Part shown: positions 16,282 through 23,160 of the stretch, piece by piece
Layout: every line of letters begins with the position of its first letter
Position numbering within the stretch: the first letter of the stretch is position 1
Assembly (NCBI GenBank): GCA_050296935.1
Contig: JBNKRV010000099.1
Span: 1 to 24,194, forward strand
From: Saccharicrinis sp050296935
GTDB taxonomy: Bacteria > Bacteroidota > Bacteroidia > Bacteroidales > Marinilabiliaceae
Direction: 5' to 3'
DNA length: 24,194 nt
Translations under genes and position numbers: made by a program
Notes under the pieces: model-generated
Databases searched by the model: none
Seen by the model: the letters and a program-made list of their open reading frames with translations, nothing else
Told to the model about the DNA's origin: nothing

Positions 16282-16386
16282 ATGAATAACTACAAACACA
16301 TACTCAATGTACTGATTAAAGTGAACAGCTTCTTAAGCTGTGTCAGTGTCGTGTGCTGTATTCATGTTGCCAGAGGGAAATATTAA
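16282..16386 (+). CDS. Leader peptide 1 (34 residues, branched-chain and Cys rich)
   Basis: This small ORF opens just after the predicted start site and ends 23 nt before a strong terminator. Its peptide begins MNNYKHILNVLIKV and continues with VSVVCCIHVARGKY. Val, Ile and Leu make up 12 of 34 residues, and a cluster of Val, Cys and Ile codons lies in the second half. A perfect 7-bp hairpin (ACAGCTT 16325-16331 with AAGCTGT 16335-16341) lies inside the ORF. TGCC and AGGG near its 3' end (16368-16377) can pair with GGCA and CCCT of the terminator's 5' arm, as an antiterminator would. The layout is that of a ribosome-mediated amino-acid attenuator such as ilvL. The peptide itself is probably not the product that matters. 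Confidence 0.7.
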   Translation: MNNYKHILNVLIKVNSFLSCVSVVCCIHVARGKY

Positions 16387-16409
16387 CTGATCGTTTTATA
16401 ATCATATAC

Positions 16410-16442
16410 AAACCCCTGTTGGCATACCGACAGGGGTTTTTT
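16410..16442 (+). terminator. Intrinsic terminator / attenuator 1
   Basis: AAACCCCTGTTGG (16410-16422), loop CATA and CCGACAGGGGTTT (16427-16439) form a 13-bp stem with one G-T wobble and no mismatch. A run of six T residues (16437-16442) overlaps the end of the stem. It is a textbook rho-independent terminator located between two leader ORFs, upstream of the structural gene. Confidence 0.9.
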
Positions 16443-16470
16443 ATTAGCCCATAATTTAGTCTTAACAATA

Positions 16471-16539
16471 ATGAAAATGCAGATTTCAACAATCATTAAT
16501 ACCGTCGTCCTCGTGCTGGTGAATAGATATTCTCCTTAG
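16471..16539 (+). CDS. Leader peptide 2 (22 residues, Ile/Val/Leu rich)
   Basis: The peptide begins MKMQISTIINT and continues VVLVLVNRYSP before TAG. Ten consecutive-to-near codons include three Ile, four Val and two Leu, with VVLVLV uninterrupted. It stops 33 nt before the second terminator. GATG and GG just after the stop could pair with CATC and CC in the terminator's 5' arm, a weaker antiterminator than in unit 1. Codon content points to control by charged branched-chain tRNAs. Confidence 0.7.
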   Translation: MKMQISTIINTVVLVLVNRYSP

Positions 16540-16572
16540 GATGCTGGTATTGTTATAGGTAATAAAATACGC

Positions 16573-16613
16573 AAGCCCCATCGGAGAAATATCCGGTGGG
16601 GCTTTTCTTTTTT
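16573..16613 (+). terminator. Intrinsic terminator / attenuator 2
   Basis: AAGCCCCATCGG (16573-16584) and CCGGTGGGGCTT (16593-16604) form a 12-bp stem with one wobble pair and an 8-nt loop, followed by TTTTCTTTTTT. The aminotransferase ATG lies 46 nt downstream. Expression of that gene from the upstream promoter requires reading through both terminators. Confidence 0.9.
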
Positions 16614-16659
16614 ACGAATACGTCAGAAAAAAATAATAAATTTTAAAACTCATCATATC

Positions 16660-17862
16660 ATGAAAACAGAAACCATTCAAACCAAAACCTTATTATTTGC
16701 TGATAGAATTCAAAATGTTCCAAAATCATTTATCCGGGAAATTTTGAAAGTGGCTATCAGTCCTGATATCATTTCATTTGCAGGAGGTTTACCCAATCCG
16801 GATTTATTCCCGGTTCAGGAAATGAATCAGGCATCACAAACCGTATTTAATAAATCTGGCGCCGAGGCCTTGCAATACAGCAGTACTGAAGGGTATTTGC
16901 CTCTGCGTGAATATATTGCTGATCAATACAAAAATGACGGTTTAAATATATTACCGGATAACATTCTCATTACATCTGGGTCGCAACAGGGATTGGATTT
17001 AATAGCCAAGATATTTATTAACGAAGGTGATGAAGTGATTATTGAAGAACCCGGTTACCTGGGAGCTATTCAGTCGTTTTCTGTGTTGGGAGCGCAATTT
17101 TTACCTGTTCCAATGCAGACGGATGGAATACATACTAAACTATTAAAATCCCGGATCAATAAACATAACCCAAAGCTTTTTTATACTGTGCCTGCCTTTC
17201 AAAATCCATCAGGCATTAGCTACTCCAACAATAAAATGGAAACTACGGCTGATATATTAAGGCAAAATGGCATTATTACCATTGAAGATACGCCTTATAA
17301 AGACATTAAATTTACGGATACCCCTACTCCTTCTTTTTACAGATACAATCCGCAGCAAACCATTTTACTGGGTTCATTTTCAAAGACCACAGTTCCTGGA
17401 TTCAGATTAGGTTGGATGGTGGCTCCTGACTATATAATGGATAAACTGTTGGTGGCAAAGCAAGCTGCAGACCTGCATACCAATAACTTTGCTCAAAGGG
17501 TTCTTTATCAGTATTTAAATGATTTTGATAGTATTGCTCATGTAAAAAAAATAAGTGCTCAATATGGCAAGCAATGTCATAAAATGATGACCTGTATTGA
17601 AAAATACTTTCCTAAAAAAATATCCTATACCAAACCTGAAGGTGGAATGTTCTTATGGGTTACACTGCCCGGTGGAATTTCAGCAACTGAGCTATTTCAT
17701 AAAGCCATTGAGCATAAAGTAGCCTTTGTTCCCGGAACCCCTTTTTATACTAATGCTGATGCTGCATGCAATACCCTTCGCTTAAACTTCTCCAATTCAT
17801 CAGAAGAAAAAATAGAAGAAGGTATTAAAAGACTGGGCAAGGTAATTTATGACATGTCATAA
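16660..17862 (+). CDS. PLP-dependent aminotransferase (LysN/ARO8-like, fold type I)
   Basis: This is a 400-residue fold-type I aminotransferase related to 2-aminoadipate, aromatic and branched-chain aminotransferases. SFAGGLPNPDLFP (39-51) is the family's N-terminal signature. GSQQGLD (107-113) holds the cofactor phosphate, NPSG is at 182-185, EDTPY (209-213) holds Asp210 and Tyr213, and the Schiff-base Lys242 is in GSFSKTTVPGFRLGW. The substrate Arg is in NTLRLNF near the C-terminus. There is no DNA-binding domain, so it is not a MocR regulator. The two upstream Val/Ile/Leu-rich leaders suggest branched-chain amino acids as the regulated pool. The iorAB genes nearby would also suit aromatic substrates. 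Substrate is unresolved. Confidence 0.9.
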   Translation: MKTETIQTKTLLFADRIQNVPKSFIREILKVAISPDIISFAGGLPNPDLFPVQEMNQASQTVFNKSGAEALQYSSTEGYLPLREYIADQYKNDGLNILPDNILITSGSQQGLDLIAKIFINEGDEVIIEEPGYLGAIQSFSVLGAQFLPVPMQTDGIHTKLLKSRINKHNPKLFYTVPAFQNPSGISYSNNKMETTADILRQNGIITIEDTPYKDIKFTDTPTPSFYRYNPQQTILLGSFSKTTVPGFRLGWMVAPDYIMDKLLVAKQAADLHTNNFAQRVLYQYLNDFDSIAHVKKISAQYGKQCHKMMTCIEKYFPKKISYTKPEGGMFLWVTLPGGISATELFHKAIEHKVAFVPGTPFYTNADAACNTLRLNFSNSSEEKIEEGIKRLGKVIYDMS

Positions 17863-17937
17863 GAAACTGGTGTTGAGATTTATTTGCTGATGCTCATATA
17901 TACAAATATAACGCCTGTCAGTGGACAGCTTATTATG

Positions 17938-18040
17938 ATACGCTATCATGGTGTAATACCGGATAAAAGTTAAAATGCTACTTCCAGTTCACTACGTTCT
18001 TAAAGTAGCTTGATTTTAGTTCGGCATTATACCTGCGTAT
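17938..18040. repeat. Large imperfect hairpin downstream of the aminotransferase
   Basis: The left arm (ATACGC at 17938, GGTGTAATACCGG from 17950, GCTACTT to 17983) and the right arm (AAGTAGC from 18003, CGGCATTATACC to 18033, GCGTAT to 18040) are reverse complements with scattered mismatches and a few unpaired bases. The arms are about 38-46 nt and the loop 19 nt. This is much longer than an intrinsic terminator. It could be a palindromic mobile-element relic or a structured RNA 3' end. Confidence 0.6.
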
Positions 18041-18265
18041 TTATATATTACAATTTCAGATTTAATAATTGTTCAGGACTGCTCTATAACTAAACATCAT
18101 TTTCTGTTGTTAATTTTTTCAGGGAATTACAACCTCCGCTAAAGAAATGTATCAGTGAACGGAACAATTGAATGTTCCTCATAATAAAAAGTACCTGTGA
18201 GTATGGTTCACGTGCGAAATGTGATGAAATAAATGGGCAGAGAAAAGGTTGATCTATGGGCTACT
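18041..18265. other. Noncoding spacer before repeat copy 3
   Basis: No gene is seen. A small perfect hairpin GGAACA-ATTGAA-TGTTCC lies around 18159-18176. A later part (18190-18240) reads like structured RNA, with GTGA/TCAC and CACGTG, but it matches nothing I can name. Confidence 0.35.
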
Positions 18266-18414
18266 TAGTATTCGCCTACAAAGGCCAGCTACTGCGTTGT
18301 GGCTCAGAATCCAAAACCTCATATACGTTGGTATACTGTGGCTTGAATTTTTCATTCGCCTTGTATTTAAACTTTATAATCCAAACACTCGACTTTATGG
18401 ACAGGCACTAATTA
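18266..18414 (+). repeat. Dispersed repeat, full copy 3
   Basis: It aligns end to end with copy 1 at 14309-14458: CAGCTACTGCGTTGT, CCTCATATACG, GTATACTG, CGCCTTGTATTTAAAC, GACTTTATGGACAGG and CACTAATTA are shared at the same spacing. It ends 8 bp from the stop codon of the MEKHLA gene, much as copy 1 ends 16 bp from the kinase stop. Confidence 0.8.
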
Positions 18415-18422
18415 ATGGAATT

Positions 18423-18899
18423 TTATAAATAATCATATTCTTCAAACATTGCTGCCTGACCGATTCTATTATTGTCCGAATCATATACATTCCAGAGCAT
18501 AACATTTTTAATTACAAATCTCCTCCCTGTTTTAGAAATCCTAATACCTGAATAATCTTTTGAATATCCTTTCTCTGCAACATCTGCTAAAAACTTTTCT
18601 CTTTTATCTCTCTCATCACTTTCTGCAGAATACCTGGAAGGCATATTTGTAAATTCTTCCCAAGGCATCTCAAAAAGTGTAAGTGCAGCTTGGTTTGCAT
18701 AGTTAAATATCGGATCATCTGATCCATTATGAGCTAAAAGTACATAATCAGAATGAAATGCTTGTTTTGCTTGTTCTTCCAGACTTAAGGTAAAGTCAAC
18801 AATCTCAATATTTGCGGACTTTTTTAAACTATTCGTGATTAGATAAATATAATCTTTTAAGTAACCATTTTCCTTATTAGGTACACTGGTCTCTTTCAT
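18423..18899 (-). CDS. MEKHLA (PAS-like) domain protein
   Basis: This 158-residue cytoplasmic protein matches the MEKHLA domain almost throughout. Evidence is IFNYANQAALTLFEMPWEEF (64-83), NMPSRYSAESDERDKRE, GYSKDYSGIRISKTGRRFVI and the ending WNVYDSDNNRIGQAAMFEEY. The domain has a PAS-like fold and occurs in plant HD-ZIP III factors and in free-standing bacterial proteins. The ligand and role are unknown. Dispersed repeat copy 3 abuts its 3' end. No operon partner lies on the same strand nearby. Confidence 0.8.
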   Translation of the reverse strand: MKETSVPNKENGYLKDYIYLITNSLKKSANIEIVDFTLSLEEQAKQAFHSDYVLLAHNGSDDPIFNYANQAALTLFEMPWEEFTNMPSRYSAESDERDKREKFLADVAEKGYSKDYSGIRISKTGRRFVIKNVMLWNVYDSDNNRIGQAAMFEEYDYL

Positions 18900-19181
18900 G
18901 ACTTAACTTTTGTGATAAATTGATAATTACTACTATGATGATTTAGGTTTTCGAGAATTTTAAATGCCAATTATGTAACTATTTCATTTAATATAAATGT
19001 GGCACCATTAATAGTATACCGTTGCTTTTGGTTTCAGAATGAAAATGAACAACCATGAAACTATTATCACCTAAAGAAACTTACTTTACTAATTCACAAT
19101 GCAATTCAGGTGTTGCTTATGGCTGAAAAACCATCAAACGATAATATTAATATTTGGGGTTGGGTACCATAACCAAAAATA

Positions 19182-20024
19182 CTAAATAAGTTTAATGGCC
19201 TCAATAACCGTCATCTGTTCTTTGATGTTTCTGGTTTTTGCCAGTTGATTACAAACCGTGATAATGCCATTTGTAAGTACATCCTGTCCGTTAAAAATCT
19301 CTGCACTCATACAGTCAACTGTACATGCCGGGATTCCTGCATCACTTAGTGATTCCAGACTTTTTACACCTGCGTTATTTTTACCGATTCCTGCATCATT
19401 AAAAAACACAGCTTTTACACCATGTTTCTGTGCATACCCTCCTGCACTCAGACCGCCATGTGATCCACACACAACGATATCCCCGGCATTGTTCCCGTTT
19501 AAAAAAGTAATGCTGTCGGTAACGGTGATAGACACACCATCAACTTGTGCTTGCGTTTGTTTTTTTAAGCCTACCTTATTCTCCTTCTCATCCTTTTGAA
19601 TAGGGGATTCAAGGCTCTCACTCTTTTGAGTCAACCAGGGGTAATTGATCGCATTTATTCTGGAAACGGCATCTTTCACAGAATCACCGATTTGAATTCC
19701 GACAGATTCCGCCTGGCTGCTGATGTGACTAATGATTCCGTTCTCCCAGGTATCTCGGGCAATCCCAATTTCTGCGCTATCATGATCAACTGCGCAGGCG
19801 AGGATATTCTCTGCCTCGTAGTAAGTGAGACCTCTAATCCCAGCCTGATTTTTGCCTATACCTGCATTGTTAAGAAAAACAGCTTTAACACCACAGTTTT
19901 TTACGTTTCGGGCAAGCTCCGTATTGCCTCCGCAATGAGATCCGCAAACAAGAACCGGACTTGTATTTCCTGGTTGTAAATCACCTAAACTATCCAGCAG
20001 TACTACTCCTCCAGGTAATTCCAT
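19182..20024 (-). CDS. Unrecognised protein with two copies of a GSHGG/AGIGK domain
   Basis: I do not recognise a named family. From ATG 20024 (a TTG eight codons upstream is possible) it has 280 residues in two homologous halves joined by a charged Lys/Glu/Gln linker (about 130-160). Half A (8-125) has VLVCGSHCGG (24-33), GVKAVFLNNAGIGKNQAGI (45-63) and VDHDSAEIGIARDTWENGIIS (79-99). Half B (162-280) has IVVCGSHGG (183-191), GVKAVFFNDAGIGKNNAGV (202-220) and VDCMSAEIFNGQDVLTNGII (236-255). No signal peptide or membrane segment is seen. The Gly/His/Asp-rich conserved blocks suggest an active site, but the reaction is unknown. It starts 38 bp after the iorB stop on the same strand, probably in the same operon. 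Confidence 0.8.
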   Translation of the reverse strand: MELPGGVVLLDSLGDLQPGNTSPVLVCGSHCGGNTELARNVKNCGVKAVFLNNAGIGKNQAGIRGLTYYEAENILACAVDHDSAEIGIARDTWENGIISHISSQAESVGIQIGDSVKDAVSRINAINYPWLTQKSESLESPIQKDEKENKVGLKKQTQAQVDGVSITVTDSITFLNGNNAGDIVVCGSHGGLSAGGYAQKHGVKAVFFNDAGIGKNNAGVKSLESLSDAGIPACTVDCMSAEIFNGQDVLTNGIITVCNQLAKTRNIKEQMTVIEAIKLI

Positions 20025-20062
20025 GTTATTTCCGTTATAGCTTAACAATTATAAAATACTTA

Positions 20063-20674
20063 CTACACAGTTGCGAGTTCTGCACGTGCAATGGCTGCTC
20101 CCTTTTCGTAGGCTTTTAAATTTCCTTCAACAAACTTTTCAGGAACATTTTCCCTCACGATCTGAATCATGTCATCATGTGAATAACCTCTAAACTCAAC
20201 ATAATACCCAAGCATAACAACATTCATCATTTTGCTGATATTAAATTCCGGGCTTTTATGCTCTTCCGGATCGATAATAAATTTCTGGTTCTTTGCTCTT
20301 TTTATTATCTCTGTTTTACTTTCAGACATCGGTTTTTCCAGTCTGGCATTTACGCTGGTAGAGGTTAATTCATAGGTGCTTGAAAATATGACACCGTCAT
20401 CTTTCAGGCTATGTAAATGACGGAGTGTTTCTGTTTGTTCAAAAGATATCACATAATCCACATCTCCAGCTTTAATAAAAGGTGACAGCACAGCTTGGTT
20501 TGAATAACGGAAATGACTTTCAACACCTCCTCCTCGTTGACCTAAGCCAATCACATCTGATATTTTTAAATCGTACCCTTGTTTAATGTAAAACTTACTT
20601 AAAAGGTTACTAAAAAGGAGTATTCCTTGTCCTCCCACACCAGCAATTATGATATTTTTTCCTGTGTCCTGCAT
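20063..20674 (-). CDS. iorB: Indolepyruvate ferredoxin oxidoreductase, beta subunit
   Basis: This is the gamma-domain subunit that works with IorA in oxidative decarboxylation of aryl-2-oxo acids (indolepyruvate, phenylpyruvate) to aryl-acetyl-CoA with reduction of ferredoxin. It has 203 residues. GVGGQGILLFSNLLS (12-26), SDVIGLGQRGGGVESHFRY (39-57) and SFEQTETLRHL are the family motifs, and MMNVVMLGYY follows in the C-terminal half. Its start is only 2 bp from the iorA stop, so translation is coupled. Complete. Confidence 0.93.
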   Translation of the reverse strand: MQDTGKNIIIAGVGGQGILLFSNLLSKFYIKQGYDLKISDVIGLGQRGGGVESHFRYSNQAVLSPFIKAGDVDYVISFEQTETLRHLHSLKDDGVIFSSTYELTSTSVNARLEKPMSESKTEIIKRAKNQKFIIDPEEHKSPEFNISKMMNVVMLGYYVEFRGYSHDDMIQIVRENVPEKFVEGNLKAYEKGAAIARAELATV

Positions 20675-20676
20675 TT

Positions 20677-22482
20677 TTAATTTTTTATGGCTTCAAATTT
20701 ACATGTTCTACTACATAATCCGCAGCCGGTACAAATATCCTGGTTGATCACTATTTCAACCGCTCCATCTTTTGCTCTTTTGCTTTCAATAGCTAAACAT
20801 CCCACATCAATACATTTTCTACATTTAGTACACTTATCCTTATCAATAGAATATGTAGTGTCTTTAGGTAGTTTAAATTTTGTAACACATGGTTTTTTAA
20901 CAATAACAACCGAATTTGTTTTTGAATTGACCGCATTGAGGATCGATTCCTCCAGATTTTCAAATTCGTATGCATCTACGGTTACAATATCTTTAACGCC
21001 GATGGCTTCGCAGATTTTGGCGATATCCAGTTTATTTTCCGGTTTAAAATTAAACCCAAACTCACTGGAAGCTACATGCTGGCCACCTGTCATAGCCAAA
21101 CAGCTATTATCAACAATAATCACTGTTGATTGACTGTTATTGAATATCAGATTGGTCAGTCCACTAATTCCGGTTGACCAAAAACCGCCATCGCCTATCA
21201 TGGCAACAAAGTTTTCCTGATTATTTTTAGCAATGTTGTAACCATGGGCCAGCGAAATACTTGAACCCATACATTTTTGAAGAGAATAGGACTCCATATG
21301 CGGAAAGCAACCAATTAACCCACAGGTAACATCGGCAGCCGCCTTAATTTTATGCTTCTTTAATACTCTTGAAATAAATAGATGAGAACAACCTGCACAA
21401 CTCACCGGAAGTCTGAATGGAACGCCTTCCATAGCTGTTCTCTTAGGTGCTCCCGGAACCAATTTTTCCTCAATGATATCCGGAGTGAAGCGCATCATTT
21501 CAGGGAATTTTGGAAATAATTCTTTTCCAATAACTGAAATTCCCAAATCCTTGATGTTCTTTTCCATCACATCATGTCCATCTTCAATCACATAAAGTTC
21601 CTCTACATGCTCAGCCAATTGGCGTATCATCTTTTCCGGAAGCGGCATTACAAGTCCCAGTTTTAAAACTGAAGCTTCGGGTAGTACTTCTTTTACGTAA
21701 TAGTAAGGAGTACCTGCAGTAATGATACCGATTTTTTTATCGTTTAGCTCTAGTTTGTTACAATCAAAGTCATTGCTATCCTTAGTCAGACGTTTCATAT
21801 GCGCCGGAAAATCGTTAAAGCATTTGGTCAGTTTAGGATGCTCTGAGCCTTTTGCCTTTACCATAATGGTGGTCATGATTACCTTACTGAAACTAATAGG
21901 ATATTTTTCCCGGACTTTTACATTGTATTTAAATTCTTCATCAATAGCAACCTTACTGGTTGTTTTACAGATGACAGATGTAATTTTAAGTATAACAGGA
22001 GTACAGTATTCTTCACTTATTTCGAATGCCTTAACCATAAGATCTTTGGCTTCCTGACTGTCACTTGGCTCCAATACCGGGATGCCAAACATATTTCCAT
22101 AATGACGACAATCATTATAATCGTCACCCGCAATACGACCAACATCATCACCAACCACTAAAACCAACCCGCCGTTAATCTGACTACCAGCTGCTCCACC
22201 TAATGCATCAGCTGCCACGTGCAAACCAACCGTTTTCATTATTGTCATACTGCGATAACCTGCAAATGAAGCTCCGATGGCTACTTCTAAAGCTACTTTC
22301 TCATTTGTCGACCATTCACAATATATTTCCGGGTATTTTAGATGGGTATAATCCATTACCTCAGTGGAAGGTGTCCCCGGAAATCCGGCGGCAACTTTCA
22401 CTCCTGCTTCAAAAGCACCTCTGGCAACTGCTTCGTTACCATTCATCATTCTCATTGCGGTAAACTTATTTTCTATCTTCAT
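20677..22482 (-). CDS. iorA: Indolepyruvate ferredoxin oxidoreductase, alpha subunit
   Basis: This large subunit is 601 residues. The N-terminal part has NGNEAVARGAFEAGVKVAAG, FPGTPSTEV and GGLVLVVGDDVGR, the pyruvate-oxidoreductase-like domain. The middle has CAGCSH and the thiamine-diphosphate motif GDGGFWSTGISGL through IIVDNSCLAMTGGQ. The last 55 residues are a two-cluster ferredoxin domain with CTKCRKCIDVGC and CTGCGLCSRTC. The Cys spacing in the first cluster (CxxCxxCxxxxC, no following CP) is the usual IorA variant. It is complete, leads the operon iorA-iorB-duplicated-domain gene, and is preceded by a consensus promoter at 22543-22573. The complex is oxygen-sensitive, which suggests an anaerobic or microaerobic lifestyle. 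Confidence 0.95.
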   Translation of the reverse strand: MKIENKFTAMRMMNGNEAVARGAFEAGVKVAAGFPGTPSTEVMDYTHLKYPEIYCEWSTNEKVALEVAIGASFAGYRSMTIMKTVGLHVAADALGGAAGSQINGGLVLVVGDDVGRIAGDDYNDCRHYGNMFGIPVLEPSDSQEAKDLMVKAFEISEEYCTPVILKITSVICKTTSKVAIDEEFKYNVKVREKYPISFSKVIMTTIMVKAKGSEHPKLTKCFNDFPAHMKRLTKDSNDFDCNKLELNDKKIGIITAGTPYYYVKEVLPEASVLKLGLVMPLPEKMIRQLAEHVEELYVIEDGHDVMEKNIKDLGISVIGKELFPKFPEMMRFTPDIIEEKLVPGAPKRTAMEGVPFRLPVSCAGCSHLFISRVLKKHKIKAAADVTCGLIGCFPHMESYSLQKCMGSSISLAHGYNIAKNNQENFVAMIGDGGFWSTGISGLTNLIFNNSQSTVIIVDNSCLAMTGGQHVASSEFGFNFKPENKLDIAKICEAIGVKDIVTVDAYEFENLEESILNAVNSKTNSVVIVKKPCVTKFKLPKDTTYSIDKDKCTKCRKCIDVGCLAIESKRAKDGAVEIVINQDICTGCGLCSRTCKFEAIKN

Positions 22483-22542
22483 ATTGAAAAGTGACTACTC
22501 TCTATGTTATGTGATTTATATCATAATTTTAGTAAATCGAGC

Positions 22543-22573
22543 CAAAAATAGATAAATTATAGCACCTTACAAA
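22543..22573 (-). promoter_or_regulatory. Consensus Bacteroidota promoter of the iorAB operon
   Basis: On the minus strand TTTG (22573-22570) is followed by 19 bp and TATTTTTG (22550-22543). Both boxes and the spacer match the TTTG-N19-TAnnTTTG consensus. Transcription would begin near 22536, giving a leader of about 54 nt before ATG 22482. Confidence 0.65.
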
Positions 22574-22770
22574 TTTGGAAAATCGGTTAAATATAAAACT
22601 AAAGCAATGTTAACATGAAATCATGAAGAAAACATACAGCCGGGGTGAACCTCAAAATCGCCAGTAAGCCCTTACAAAGTCAATCCTGCACGGTTGAACC
22701 TGATTACTATTTTTGCCATTGGGGCTAGCAATTTCTTACAAAATTTAGAAGAACTTTAAATAAGCTTTTA
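22574..22770. other. Noncoding spacer before the cassette-like region
   Basis: No intact gene is seen. Short interrupted reading frames on both strands (for example one opening MKKTYSRGEPQNRQ at 22623) could be worn remnants. No family was recognised. Confidence 0.4.
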
Positions 22771-23009
22771 CTACTCATCTTCAATAATCGGATGACTCCC
22801 AATTATGGCTATCCTGGCAATTGGATGCAAAATGGGATCCCACTCAGGACATTTTTATAAATATTTCCATAATAACCTTGAACATCTTCGGGATATGCAA
22901 TCATACTCTCAATAAAGACTGATAAATTTGCATTTTCCCATTTCGTCCTGTCCTGTTCAATATCAGCTGCAGATTCTTAGAGAAGATCAATAAATTCTAA
23001 TCTTGTCAT
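22771..23009 (-). pseudogene. Degenerate DUF7660-like small gene
   Basis: Starting at ATG 23009 the minus strand reads MTRLEFIDLL, then a TAA stop (22979-22977), then in the same frame ESAADIEQDRTKWENANL, SVFIESMIAYPEDVQGYYGN and IYK. After an AAAAA run the sensible reading continues in another frame as CPEWDPILHPIARIAIIG and SHPIIEDE before TAG (22773-22771). The WEN..L..F.E.M..Y.ED..GYY.N pattern resembles DUF7660, whose members are about 80-90 residues; this would be about 79. The total of 239 nt is one short of a whole number of codons, consistent with one lost base. It has two lesions: a nonsense codon and a frameshift. It lies directly after an attC-like element. Confidence 0.65.
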
Positions 23010-23030
23010 TTTGCGGGCTATTTTAATAAA

Positions 23031-23160
23031 GCATAACGTTGGTGCTATGAATAGCTTGGCACTTTACCCCACTCCCATTCATATTTGAACCAAACATAAA
23101 CAAAAGCTAAAATATTCACAAATTACTGATTGCCAAATGATTTATGAGCACGTGTTAGGC
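23031..23160 (-). repeat. attC-like imperfect palindrome
   Basis: Read on the minus strand it starts GCCTAAC-ACG-TGCT (R''-L'' layout) and ends AGCACC-AAC-GTTATGC (L'-R' layout). The two arms (23131-23160 and 23031-23061) are imperfect reverse complements that share GCnTAAC, GTGCT, AT, AAT and TTGGCA. They are separated by 69 nt. GCCTAAC fits the RYYYAAC core exactly, and GTTATGC fits GTTRRRY at six of seven positions. The 130-nt length is within the attC range. It begins inside the end of the DUF2947-like gene's 3' region and finishes 22 nt before the start of the DUF7660-like remnant. Confidence 0.55.

Noticed and set aside
18190..18245. Structured stretch suspected as a group II intron or other ribozyme remnant
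   Set aside because: Only short pairings (GTGA/TCAC) are present. No domain V sequence or reverse-transcriptase remnant could be found nearby.
20687..22057. Several long + strand frames across iorA and iorB
   Set aside because: They are antisense shadows of clearly coding minus-strand genes and show no domain similarity.
22620..22740. Possible insertion-sequence end with repeated GGTTCA(A)CC motifs
   Set aside because: No transposase reading, no target duplication and no matched terminal repeat could be recognised.
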